From: an uncultured Nocardioides sp.
Lineage (GTDB): Bacteria; Actinomycetota; Actinomycetes; Propionibacteriales; Nocardioidaceae
DNA: 64,000 nucleotides
Reading direction: 5' to 3'
Assembly (NCBI RefSeq): GCF_947488515.1
Contig: NZ_CANKZF010000002.1
Location: 780,294-844,293 of the forward strand
Both the position numbers and the translations under genes were made by a program. The notes below the pieces were generated by a model. It had not been told where the DNA came from. It saw nothing but the letters and a program-made list of their open reading frames with translations, and searched no databases. How positions within the stretch are numbered: the stretch's first letter is position 1; each line of letters begins with the position of its first letter. Positions 29,005-36,714 of this stretch are shown here, piece by piece.

Positions 29005-29946
29005 ATGAGAGCCGACGCGGTGGTGGTGGGCGCCGGCCTGTCGGGCGTCGCCTGCGCCCGCGAGCTCCGGGCGGCCGGCCTCGACACCCGCGTCCTCGAC
29101 CGCGGTCGCGTGCCGGGGGGCCGGATGGCGGCCCGCACCCTGTGGGACCGTCGCGTCGACCTGGGTGCGTCCTACCTCACCGTGAGCGACCCTGGGTTCG
29201 CCGCCGTCGTCGACGACTGGGCCGAGCGCGGGCTGGCCCGCGAGTGGACCGACACGTTCACGGCGCTGGGCGCGGGCGCGCCACACAGCAAGACCGGGCC
29301 GGTCCGCTGGGGAGCGCCCCACGGCCTGCGGTCGCTGGTCGAGGACCTCGCCGCCGACCTGGCCGTCGAGCGACGGGAGGTGGGAGCGTTGGCGGAGCTC
29401 GACGCGGACGCCGTCGTCCTCGCCATGCCCGATCCGCAGGCCCGCCGGCTGGTGGGCGACCACCCGGTGTGCGACGAGCTGCACCGGGAGTGGGAGCCGG
29501 TCGTCGCCGTCGCCGGCCGGTGGTCCGGTCGCACGTGGGACGGCGTCAGCCCGACCGGTCGCTTCGACGGGGCCTTCGTCAACGACGACCCCGACGTCGG
29601 CTGGATCGCCGACGACGGCCGGCGCCGCGGCGACGACGCCCCGGTGCTGGTCGCCCACTCGACCCCGGACCTGGCCGCGCGCCACCTCGACGACCCGGCC
29701 GGCGCCGTACCCGCGGTGCTGCAGGCCGTCCGGAGGCTGCTCGACATCGGCGAGCCGCAGGACGTCCACGTCCACCGCTGGACCTTCGCCCGTCCGGCGG
29801 GTCGGCGCGAGGAGCCCTACGCCCTCGTCGACGGCGAGCGCCTCGTCGGCGTGTGCGGCGACGGGTGGGGTGAGACGCCCAAGGTCGAGACCGCCTGGCT
29901 CTCCGGCGTACGCCTCGGGCGCGCGCTCGCCGCGCGGCTCGCGTAG
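29005..29946 (+). CDS. FAD-dependent oxidoreductase, renalase-like
   Basis: A 313-residue flavoprotein of the amine-oxidase/renalase type. The dinucleotide motif VVVGAGLSGVACARELRAAG is at residues 6-25, the ribose-binding acid follows (VLDRGR), and VPGGRMAAR is the conserved GGR-type second FAD contact. The C-terminal VGVCGDGWGETPKVETAWLSG is the closing FAD motif. Related bacterial enzymes oxidise isomeric dihydronicotinamides; that function is possible here but unproven. TAGGGT at 28993-28998, 6 bases before the ATG, indicates a leaderless message. Single gene, convergent with the SnoaL-like gene. Confidence 0.82.
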   Translation: MRADAVVVGAGLSGVACARELRAAGLDTRVLDRGRVPGGRMAARTLWDRRVDLGASYLTVSDPGFAAVVDDWAERGLAREWTDTFTALGAGAPHSKTGPVRWGAPHGLRSLVEDLAADLAVERREVGALAELDADAVVLAMPDPQARRLVGDHPVCDELHREWEPVVAVAGRWSGRTWDGVSPTGRFDGAFVNDDPDVGWIADDGRRRGDDAPVLVAHSTPDLAARHLDDPAGAVPAVLQAVRRLLDIGEPQDVHVHRWTFARPAGRREEPYALVDGERLVGVCGDGWGETPKVETAWLSGVRLGRALAARLA

Positions 29947-29962
29947 GTCGACGAGGACGGCG

Positions 29963-30334
29963 TCACCGCGGCCGGAACCCCGAGCACATGACGCGGAGGT
30001 GCTCGATGGTGTCGGTGCCGCGGTAGTAGACCTGCTGCTCGGCGACGTACGAGCCGGTGGAGTTGACCAGGTCGAAGCGGTAGCTGACGTGCGAGGTGTC
30101 GGCGACGGCGTCACGCTCGGCCACGTCGACGACCCGCTCGATCTCGTCGGCCGGCTCGAACCACGAGCCGAACACCGTCTCCACGACCGCGTCGGGACCG
30201 GTGCCCTCCCACGTCCGTCCGGGGGTCAGCCCGCGGAAGTCCACGTCGTCGGCCAGCACGCCGCGCAGCGCTGCCTCGTCCTTTGCGGCGATCGCGTGGG
30301 CCAGTCGCGCGCCGAGGGATGCGGTGTCGCTCAC
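29963..30334 (-). CDS. SnoaL-like/NTF2-fold protein
   Basis: A 123-residue cone-shaped alpha+beta (NTF2-like) protein: ARLAHAIAAKDEAALRGVLADDVDFRGLTPG is the standard helical opening, with later strands YRFDLVNSTGSYVAEQQVYY and IEHLRVMCSGF. The fold is used both by enzymes (ketosteroid isomerase, SnoaL) and by non-catalytic binders, so function is open. I start at GTG 30334, where the domain begins; the longer upstream reading is the antisense shadow of neighbouring sequence. Only 22 bases separate it from the pentapeptide-DinB gene upstream, so the two may share a transcript. Confidence 0.75.
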   Translation of the reverse strand: MSDTASLGARLAHAIAAKDEAALRGVLADDVDFRGLTPGRTWEGTGPDAVVETVFGSWFEPADEIERVVDVAERDAVADTSHVSYRFDLVNSTGSYVAEQQVYYRGTDTIEHLRVMCSGFRPR

Positions 30335-30356
30335 GCGCCCAGTGTGCTCCCGGGGG

Positions 30357-31154
30357 TCAGCGGGACGCCAGCACCGCCAGGTCGCGTTCGGCGTAGAGCC
30401 GGTGCTCCCACTCCTCGTTGAGGACGACGCGCAGGCAGTCGGCGACGGTGAGCCCGGTGGCATCGGCGAGGAACGGCGTCGCCGAGGAGACCGACCGGCC
30501 CAACCCGGCGTCGGTCAGCCCGTCGAGCACCTCCGCGACGGTCGCCCGGCGCTGACGACGCAGGGCCATCACCTCGTGCAGCTCGGGCCGCGCCCGCCGT
30601 GCCCACGGCACCCCCTCGTGCTCGGGGGCCTCGTCCCAGGGCAGGTCGAGCGGGTGCCAGGGCGAACGGTCGGCGAGCACCACGCCGCCCACCCAGCACG
30701 CGTGCGCGAACCCGAGGTGGCGGAGGGTCTCGATGAAGGACCACTCGCCCTCGACCTGCTCGTGCAGCTGCTCGACGGGCACGCCCCGAGCGTGACCCAT
30801 CGTCTCGCCCCACAGCCGGTCCAGGACGGCGAACGCCTCCTGGAAGCCGGCGACGTCGGTCGGCGCCATCAGCGCGCGCTCGGGCATCCGCCGGTTGAGC
30901 TCGGCCTCCACGAGCGGGACGACGTCGACGCCGTTGACCACGAGTCGCAGCACCTCGCCGCTGATCTCCATGTCGGGGATCTCGACGCCGGTCATCCGGA
31001 CGCCGTCGAAGTACGCCGCCCGCACGCGGGTGCGGCTGAGGTCGACCTCACGGACGTCGAGGTCGCTCATGTCGGCGCCCCGGAACGTGCTGCCCGAGAG
31101 GTCGACCCGCTGGAAGCTCGAGCCGCTGAGGTCCTGCTCGCTGAAGTCGGTCAC
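30357..31154 (-). CDS. Pentapeptide-repeat and DinB-like domain fusion protein
   Basis: A 265-residue fusion. Residues 1-65 are pentapeptide repeats of the A(D/N)Lxx kind (DLSGSSFQRVDLSGSTFRGA, then DLDVREVDLSRTRV), a right-handed beta-helix about two or three coils long. Residues about 90-265 resemble a DinB four-helix bundle: EGEWSFIETLRHLGFAHACWV with a conserved His, and VLNEEWEHRLYAERDL near the end with another His. GTG 31154 has TAGCCT (31161-31166, minus strand) 6 bases before it. I infer a metal-dependent transferase-like bundle carried on a binding scaffold; no function is known to me. Confidence 0.78.
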   Translation of the reverse strand: MTDFSEQDLSGSSFQRVDLSGSTFRGADMSDLDVREVDLSRTRVRAAYFDGVRMTGVEIPDMEISGEVLRLVVNGVDVVPLVEAELNRRMPERALMAPTDVAGFQEAFAVLDRLWGETMGHARGVPVEQLHEQVEGEWSFIETLRHLGFAHACWVGGVVLADRSPWHPLDLPWDEAPEHEGVPWARRARPELHEVMALRRQRRATVAEVLDGLTDAGLGRSVSSATPFLADATGLTVADCLRVVLNEEWEHRLYAERDLAVLASR

Positions 31155-31209
31155 CCGGGCAGGCTAGGGGGCGTTGTGGACGATCCGCGACCGGTTCGAT
31201 GATGTCGGC

Positions 31210-32097
31210 ATGACCGATGCACCCCGCACGCCCGGAACCGTCGCGGTCCCCGGCGCCGTCCTGTCCTTCGACGTCATCGGCGACCTCGCCGACGCGACCG
31301 CCGACAACCCACCGCTGGTGCTGGCCGGCTCGCCGATGGACAGCACCGGGTTCGGCAGCCTCGTGGCCCGGCTCGACGGCCGCGTGCTGGTCCTGACCGA
31401 CCCGCGCAACGTCGGGCGCAGCACGCGTGACGACGACACGGCGGCGGTGACGCCGGAGCAGCACGCCGAGGACCTGCACGCCCTCGTCGAGGCACTGGGA
31501 GTCGGTCCGGTCGACCTGTTCGCCTCGTCCGGCGCGGCCGTCAACTCCCTCTTCCTGGTCGCCGCGCACCCCGACGACGTACGTGTGCTGGTGGCGCACG
31601 AGCCGCCGATGGCCCCGCTGCTGCCGGACGGCGCCGCCATCGGGCAGGCGTGCGACGACCTGGTGGCTGCCTACGACGTGTCGGGCATCGGGCCCGGGAT
31701 GGCCCGCTTCATCAGCCTGGTGATGCACCGCGGCGAGTGGACGGGCGACGAGCAGGTCCCGGACCCCGCGGTGTTCGGCCTGCCCACCGAGGACGACGGC
31801 TCACGCAACGACGGCCTGATGGCCAACATGCGCGGCGAGGGTTGCACCCGCGTCCCGGACCTCGCCGCCATCCGCGACGCGTCGACCACCGTGGTCATCG
31901 GCGTCGGGGAGGAGTCGGGCGGCCCCACAGACGGGGAGATCGCGGGACGCGCCGGGTACGCCGTCGCGCGTGAGCTGGGCGTCGATCCGGTGGTCTTCCC
32001 CAGCGGCCACAACGGGTTCCTCGGCGGCGAGTACGGGCAGACAGGCAAGCCGGACGAGTTCGCCGCGCGGCTGCGCGAGGTGCTGGCGACCCGGTGA
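31210..32097 (+). CDS. Alpha/beta hydrolase
   Basis: A 295-residue alpha/beta-hydrolase-fold protein. Segments typical of the fold: PPLVLAGSPMDSTGFGSLVARL (oxyanion region, Gly-Ser-Pro in place of HGxP), VLVLTDPRNVGRST, the nucleophile elbow LFASSGAAVNSLFLVAAHP, and a C-terminal VVFPSGHNGFLGG with the catalytic His. The elbow lacks the usual flanking glycines (Ala-Ser-Ser-Gly-Ala), which is tolerated in this subfamily. ATG 31210 is preceded by GATGAT 6 bases upstream. Substrate unknown; single gene divergent from the pentapeptide-DinB gene. Confidence 0.8.
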   Translation: MTDAPRTPGTVAVPGAVLSFDVIGDLADATADNPPLVLAGSPMDSTGFGSLVARLDGRVLVLTDPRNVGRSTRDDDTAAVTPEQHAEDLHALVEALGVGPVDLFASSGAAVNSLFLVAAHPDDVRVLVAHEPPMAPLLPDGAAIGQACDDLVAAYDVSGIGPGMARFISLVMHRGEWTGDEQVPDPAVFGLPTEDDGSRNDGLMANMRGEGCTRVPDLAAIRDASTTVVIGVGEESGGPTDGEIAGRAGYAVARELGVDPVVFPSGHNGFLGGEYGQTGKPDEFAARLREVLATR

Positions 32098-32110
32098 GCT
32101 GACGGGTGGG

Positions 32111-32326
32111 CTACCAGGTGAGCTCGATCTCGATCTCGTTGTCCTCACCGAGCTCGACCTCGACCTTGAGCCGCACCTCGTCGGGCACGGCCACCGTGAC
32201 GCGGCCGCCCTCGCGGGAGAACTCCACCGAGTTGTGCTTGGCGAGCGAGTCGGCGAGGGCGCGCAGCCTCGCGGCGGCCTCCTCGCGGGTCATGGTCTGG
32301 GTCTCGTCCATCTCGAAAAGGTCCAT
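32111..32326 (-). CDS. Amphi-Trp domain protein
   Basis: A 71-residue protein consisting of one amphi-Trp domain: MDLFEMDETQTMTREEAAARL, then LRALADSLAKHNSVEFSREG, VAVPDEVRLKVEVEL and the closing EIEIELTW with its terminal Trp. The domain is small, widespread and uncharacterised, proposed to associate with membranes or polyanions. TACGTT at 32333-32338 (minus strand) lies 6 bases before the ATG and supports this short start. It lies 31 bases downstream of the acyl-CoA dehydrogenase gene, on the same strand, but its own promoter argues for independent expression. Confidence 0.8.
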   Translation of the reverse strand: MDLFEMDETQTMTREEAAARLRALADSLAKHNSVEFSREGGRVTVAVPDEVRLKVEVELGEDNEIEIELTW

Positions 32327-32357
32327 GCCCCGAACGTAGACGATCGCCACCAACCGT

Positions 32358-33506
32358 CTACAGGCCCAGCATCCGCCCGATGATCTCCTTCTGGATCTCG
32401 GTCGTGCCGCCGTAGATCGTCTGGATCCGCGAGTCGGTGTAGGCCTTGGAGATCGGGTACTCGTCCATGTAGCCGTAGCCGCCGTGCAGCTGGACACCGG
32501 CGTCGACGACCCGCTTCTGCAGCTCGGTGGTCCACCACTTCGCCATCGACGCCAGCGCCGTGTCGACCTCGCCGGCGTTGAGCCGCAGCACGCAGTCGTT
32601 GATGAAGACCCGCGCGATGTGCGCCTCGGTGGCCATCTCGGCCAGCACGAAGCGGTTGTGCTGGAACTTGCCGATCGGCTTGCCGAACGCCTCGCGCTCC
32701 TTGGCGTAGGCCAGGCACAGGTCGAGGACGTGCTCGATCGCGGCGACGGCGATGCAGCCGATGGAGATGCGCTCCTGGGGGAGGTTCTCCATCAGCGACA
32801 CGAAGCCGGAGCCCTCGGCGCCGAGGAGGTTCTCCTTCGGCACGTGCACGTCGGTGAAGGACAGCTCGGCCGTGTCCTGGGCGTGCAGCCCCATCTTGGC
32901 GAGGTTGCGGCCGCGCTCGAAGCCCTCCATGCCGCGCTCGACGACGAGCAGCGAGATGCCCTGGTGACCCGCGTCGGGGTCGGTCCGGCAGACCACGACG
33001 ACCAGGTCGGACAGGATCCCGTTGGAGATGAAGGTCTTCGACCCGTTGAGGACGTAGTGGTCGCCGGCGTCCACCGCCGTCGTACGGATGCCCTGCATGT
33101 CGGACCCGGCACCTGGCTCGGTCATCGCGATGGCGGTGACGAGCTCGCCGGAGACGCAGCCGGGCAGCCACCGCTGCTTCTGCTCCTCGGTCCCGAGCGC
33201 GGTGATGTAAGGGACGATGATGTCGGTGTGCACGGCGAAGCCCGGTCCGGAGGCTCCGGCCCGCGCCGACTCCTCGGCGAGCACCATGTTGTAGCGGAAG
33301 TCCTTGATCCCCGGCCCGCCGTAGGCCTCGTCGACGTCGAAGCACAGCAGCCCGCGCTCACCGGCCCTGCGCCACACCTCGCGGTCGACGATCCCTGCCT
33401 GCTCCCAGGCGGCGTGGTGGGGCGCCACCTCCTTCTCGAAGAAGGCGCGCGCCACGGCGCGGAAGTCCTCGTGCTCCTGCTCGAGGATGCTGGGGCGGTC
33501 AGGCAT
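32358..33506 (-). CDS. Acyl-CoA dehydrogenase
   Basis: A 382-residue flavoenzyme introducing the alpha,beta double bond in acyl-CoA. Both family signatures are present: AMTEPGAGSDMQGI (FAD/substrate loop) and QLHGGYGYMDEYPISKAYTDSRI near the C-terminus. The catalytic Glu is in the final YGGTTEIQKEII motif. Length fits the medium/long-chain and branched-chain acyl-CoA dehydrogenases; the exact acyl group is not assignable. No electron-transfer flavoprotein or other beta-oxidation gene is adjacent. A TCGGAGGAA-type ribosome site (GGAGGAACC before ATG 33506) is clear. Confidence 0.9.
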   Translation of the reverse strand: MPDRPSILEQEHEDFRAVARAFFEKEVAPHHAAWEQAGIVDREVWRRAGERGLLCFDVDEAYGGPGIKDFRYNMVLAEESARAGASGPGFAVHTDIIVPYITALGTEEQKQRWLPGCVSGELVTAIAMTEPGAGSDMQGIRTTAVDAGDHYVLNGSKTFISNGILSDLVVVVCRTDPDAGHQGISLLVVERGMEGFERGRNLAKMGLHAQDTAELSFTDVHVPKENLLGAEGSGFVSLMENLPQERISIGCIAVAAIEHVLDLCLAYAKEREAFGKPIGKFQHNRFVLAEMATEAHIARVFINDCVLRLNAGEVDTALASMAKWWTTELQKRVVDAGVQLHGGYGYMDEYPISKAYTDSRIQTIYGGTTEIQKEIIGRMLGL

Positions 33507-33594
33507 GGTTCCTCCGATGGGCTGGGTCGGTCGGGGTGGTGGACCTCCCCGACGGGGTGATGCGACGCCGGTGCGGCGTGCCTACGTTGGCGGA

Positions 33595-34116
33595 ATGACT
33601 CTCATCAGCACGGCCGTGCGCGCCACCCACCTCGTCACGAACGCCGCATGGTTCGGCGGCTCGCTGATGGGGGCGGTCGGGCTCAACCAGGCCGCGCGCG
33701 AGCCCGACACCGAGCGGGAGCGGGTCGAGGTCTCGGGGACCGGCTGGGAGCGGTGGGGTCCGGTGCAGGGCGCCGCGATCGGGCTGCACCTGCTGAGCGG
33801 GATCGCGATCCTCGCCGACAACCGCAACCGCGTCGCGACGCACCCGCCGACCACTGCCTCCGTGGTGGCCAAGACGGCGCTCACCGGCGCTGCCGTGGCC
33901 GCGTCCGCGGCGGCGTACGTCTACGGCCAGCGCCTCGGCGACGCGAGCGGGGAGGACGGCCACCCCAAGGAACCCGAGGTCGCCGAGGACGCGCGGGGCA
34001 AGCTGGCGTGGCTGCAGTGGGCGACGCCGGCCCTCACCGGCGCGCTGCTGGTCCTCGACGCGCAGCTCGGCGAGCAGCAGCGGGGCGCGGCGGGCCTGCT
34101 CGACCGGCCCTGGTGA
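33595..34116 (+). CDS. Hypothetical membrane protein
   Basis: A 173-residue protein I do not recognise. Hydrophobic segments are TAVRATHLVTNAAWFGGSLMGAVGL, VQGAAIGLHLLSGIAIL, KTALTGAAVAASAAAYVYGQ and WATPALTGALLVLDAQLGEQQ, suggesting three or four helices with a polar loop of about 25 residues (EDGHPKEPEVAEDARGK). The arrangement recalls DUF4149/DoxX-like small membrane proteins, without a firm match. TACGTT at 33583-33588 is 6 bases before ATG 33595, supporting this start over the longer reading. Divergent from the acyl-CoA dehydrogenase gene. Confidence 0.65.
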   Translation: MTLISTAVRATHLVTNAAWFGGSLMGAVGLNQAAREPDTERERVEVSGTGWERWGPVQGAAIGLHLLSGIAILADNRNRVATHPPTTASVVAKTALTGAAVAASAAAYVYGQRLGDASGEDGHPKEPEVAEDARGKLAWLQWATPALTGALLVLDAQLGEQQRGAAGLLDRPW

Positions 34117-34136
34117 ACACGCTGGTGAACGATCCG

Positions 34137-35024
34137 TCATGACGCCGACCGGTTGAGCGCGTCGAGCATCGCGGTCGGTCCGAGGTCCTCGAGCCGGTAG
34201 CCGTGCGGGTAGGTGCTCGGTCGGTGGACGTACGCCGTCCGGCGCGGGGGAGCGAGGCGCAGCAGCCGTCCGCGTGCCCGCAGCCCGCCGCGCACCGCCC
34301 GGACGAACCACCGCGGCTGGCGCGGCAGGCCGAGTGCCTCGCGCAGCGGCTCGTCCATGACCGCGATGGTGACGCGCCGCAGCAGCGGTCGCAGCGGCGC
34401 CGGCGCGACCTCTTTCGCGATGCGGATCGAGGCCTCGGCCAGCCGGGTGGCCTCCGGGGTGTGGGCGAAGTGGCGGTGCTCGTAGTCGACGAGCAGCGCC
34501 AGGTAGCCGTCGTACGTCGTGGGCAGGTCCTTGATCCCCATCAGCTCGCCGAAGCGGGAGGTCACCTTCGTGATCGCGGCGAGCTCGTGGTCGTCGAGGC
34601 GGCGCCAGCCGTAGGCCTCGATCCAGCGGACCGGGCCGACGATGGTGGTGGCGAGGACGTAGGCGAGCTCGTGGCCGGGGATGTCGTAGTGACCGTGGAT
34701 GCGGTTGAGCCGGCGCAGCGCGGCGTACGACCGCGGTGAGTCGATGCCGTCGAGGGTGGCCTCGTCCCCGATGAGGATGGTGTCGTCGTAGCGCTTGGTG
34801 CCGTGGTCCTCGAACTCCCGCGTGCGATCGAGGACGGCGGCGATCGAGGGGACGCCGTAGTCGCGCATGAAGGCGATGCCGGTGCCCTGCGAGTAGTCCC
34901 ACGGGAACTCGAAGCGGGCGGTCAGCCGCAGGATCTCGTCGTGGTCGACCTCCGGGTCCAGGGACCGGATCCGGCGCAGGTTGGCGTAGCGGCCCGGCGC
35001 GTGCACGAGGCTCAGGACACCCAT
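34137..35024 (-). CDS. MpaB-family oxygenase (DUF2236)
   Basis: A 295-residue helical protein resembling the MpaB/Lcp (DUF2236) oxygenase family: LRRIRSLDPEVDHDEI, WDYSQGTGIAFMRDYGVPSIA, HYDIPGHELAYVLATTI and the conserved WIEAYGWRRLDDHE. MpaB oxidises a farnesyl chain and Lcp cleaves rubber, both with b-type haem; His residues in HGHYDIPGHE and YEHRHFAH are candidate haem or metal ligands. ATG 35024 overlaps the stop of the luciferase-like gene upstream by 13 bases, so the two probably form an operon under the palindrome at 36062-36080. Confidence 0.75.
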   Translation of the reverse strand: MGVLSLVHAPGRYANLRRIRSLDPEVDHDEILRLTARFEFPWDYSQGTGIAFMRDYGVPSIAAVLDRTREFEDHGTKRYDDTILIGDEATLDGIDSPRSYAALRRLNRIHGHYDIPGHELAYVLATTIVGPVRWIEAYGWRRLDDHELAAITKVTSRFGELMGIKDLPTTYDGYLALLVDYEHRHFAHTPEATRLAEASIRIAKEVAPAPLRPLLRRVTIAVMDEPLREALGLPRQPRWFVRAVRGGLRARGRLLRLAPPRRTAYVHRPSTYPHGYRLEDLGPTAMLDALNRSAS

Positions 35025-36052
35025 TCCTTCACCTGCGCCACGGTGGCGGCCGGATCCTCGGAGACGGGCGTGATGTTGAGGTCGGTGACCCCGGCCTCCC
35101 TGAAGGCGGCGATGCGCTCGCGGACGTACGACGCCGGGCCGACGAGGTTGGCCGCCTCGAGCCACTCGGTGGGGACGAGCGCCTCGGCCTCCCGCTTCTT
35201 GCCGGAGAGGTAGAGGTCCTGGATCTCCTCGGCCTCCTTCTCGTAGCCGTAGGCGCGGGCGACATCGTTGTAGAAGTTCTTGCCCTTCGCGCCCATGCCG
35301 CCGACGTAGAGGGCGAAGATCGGCCGCGCGAAGTCGAGCAGCGACTTGGTGTCGGGGCCCTCGCCGATGGCCACCATGCCGCCTGCCATCACCTGCAGGG
35401 GGCCGAGGCCCTCCTGCCGCTTGGCGTTGCCGGCAGCGAGGGCGTCACCCCAGACCAGGTGCGCCTTCTCGGGGTGGAAGAGGTGCGGGATCCAGCCGTC
35501 GGCGATCTCGGCGGTCTGCGCGACGTTCTTCGGGCCCAGCGCGGCGATCCAGATCGGGATGGTGTCGCGCTCGGGCCGGGTCAGCAGCTTGAGCGGCTTG
35601 CCGAGGCCGGTGACGGCGCCGTGGTCCTTGGTCAGCGGCAGGTGGAACTCGCCGTCGGCCGACAGCGGCTCGCGCCTGAGGCCGCGGCGGATGATGTCGA
35701 CGACCTCAGCGGTGCGCGCCATCGGCTTGCGGTAGGGCACGCCGTGGAAGCCCTCGACCACCTGCGGCCCGCTCACCCCGAGACCCAGGATCGCCCGGCC
35801 CTGGCTGACGTTGTCGAGCCCGGCCGCGGTCTGGAGCAGGGCGCCCGGGGTGCGCGAGTAGATGTTGAGGATGCCCGAGCCGATCTGCACGGTCTCGGTC
35901 GTGGCGGCGAGGTAGCCCATCAGCGTGGGGGCGTCGAAGCCGTAGGCCTCCGCAACCCACACGCTGTCGAGGCCCGCCCGTTCCAGGGCGACCACCTCGT
36001 CGGCGGCCTTGCGCGGGTTGCCGTCGTACATCAGCAGGGTGGCGAGACGCAT
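35012..36052 (-). CDS. LLM-class, probably F420-dependent, oxidoreductase
   Basis: A 346-residue TIM-barrel flavin/F420 enzyme of the luciferase-like monooxygenase superfamily. Typical segments are ALERAGLDSVWVAEAYGFDAP, GSGILNIYSRTPGALLQTAAGLD, ILGLGVSGPQVVEGFHGVPY and PIWIAALGPKNVAQTAEIADGW. The SGPQVVEGFHG pattern resembles actinobacterial F420-dependent members rather than bacterial luciferases. It is the first gene of an operon with the MpaB-type oxygenase, and a 19-bp palindrome lies 9 bases upstream. The natural substrate is unknown. Confidence 0.85.
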   Translation of the reverse strand: MRLATLLMYDGNPRKAADEVVALERAGLDSVWVAEAYGFDAPTLMGYLAATTETVQIGSGILNIYSRTPGALLQTAAGLDNVSQGRAILGLGVSGPQVVEGFHGVPYRKPMARTAEVVDIIRRGLRREPLSADGEFHLPLTKDHGAVTGLGKPLKLLTRPERDTIPIWIAALGPKNVAQTAEIADGWIPHLFHPEKAHLVWGDALAAGNAKRQEGLGPLQVMAGGMVAIGEGPDTKSLLDFARPIFALYVGGMGAKGKNFYNDVARAYGYEKEAEEIQDLYLSGKKREAEALVPTEWLEAANLVGPASYVRERIAAFREAGVTDLNITPVSEDPAATVAQVKEWVS

Positions 36053-36061
36053 GCCTCAACT

Positions 36062-36080
36062 GTGACAGTGGCACTGTCAC
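36062..36080. promoter_or_regulatory. 19-bp palindrome, TetR-like operator
   Basis: GTGACAGTG (36062-36070) and CACTGTCAC (36072-36080) are exact reverse complements around a single central G. The site lies 9 bases upstream of the luciferase-like gene start, where a bound protein would block transcription of the operon. Symmetry, length and a TGACA...TGTCA core are typical of TetR-family sites. No TetR gene is present in the window, so the regulator must be encoded elsewhere. Confidence 0.6.
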
Positions 36081-36094
36081 GATGGCAAGGGTGG

Positions 36095-36655
36095 TCAGCG
36101 ACCCAGGTCGGGGACCACCTCGGCGCCCGGCAGGTCCGCCAGCACGCGTCCGGGCACGAGCAGCTTGGAGCGTCGTACGCCGCTGCCGATCACCACGACG
36201 GGCTCGTCGAGCAGCGCGTCGTGGACCAGCACGCGCCATCCGTCCGGCAGCCCGAGCGGGGTGATGCCGCCGTACTCCATGCCGGTCTCGGCGACGGCGC
36301 GCTCCATGGCGAGGAAGGACGCCTTGCGCACGTCGAGCATCTTGCGGACCAGCGTGTTGACGTCGGCTCGTGTGTCCGCGCGCACCACGCACGCGGCGAC
36401 CCGCTCCTCGCCGGCCCGCGCGCCCGCCACCACGACGCAGTTGCCACCCGCCGTCATCGGGATGTCGTAGGCCTCGCTCATCGCCGCGGTGTCGGCGAGG
36501 TCGGGGTCGATCCCGACCACGGCCACCTCCGCAGCGCCGGGCCACGCGGCGAGCGCAGCGGCGACGGGAGCGGCGACGAGGTCGGGGTGCTCGGTGGCGG
36601 GCAGGGACGTCAGGGAGGGGAGGCTCGGGAGCGTCACGCGGTCATCATGCGGCAT
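36095..36655 (-). CDS. YbaK/EbsC-family aminoacyl-tRNA deacylase-like protein
   Basis: A 186-residue protein of the YbaK/ProX editing fold, which hydrolyses wrongly charged tRNA (for example Cys-tRNAPro). Recognisable parts are EVAVVGIDPDLADTAAM, CVVVAGARAGEERVAACVV, DVRKASFLAMERAVAETGMEYGGITPLGLP and the closing VVVIGSGVRRSKLLVPG. The conserved GGITPxG motif shaping the active site is present. GTG 36637 is an alternative start six codons in. Single gene, divergent from the glycerophosphodiesterase at 36715. Confidence 0.82.
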   Translation of the reverse strand: MPHDDRVTLPSLPSLTSLPATEHPDLVAAPVAAALAAWPGAAEVAVVGIDPDLADTAAMSEAYDIPMTAGGNCVVVAGARAGEERVAACVVRADTRADVNTLVRKMLDVRKASFLAMERAVAETGMEYGGITPLGLPDGWRVLVHDALLDEPVVVIGSGVRRSKLLVPGRVLADLPGAEVVPDLGR

Positions 36656-36714
36656 TCACCCCCACGTCATCGAGGCACCACCGTCCGGTCTCCGTGCTCG
36701 GGCAGCGTGGTGCC

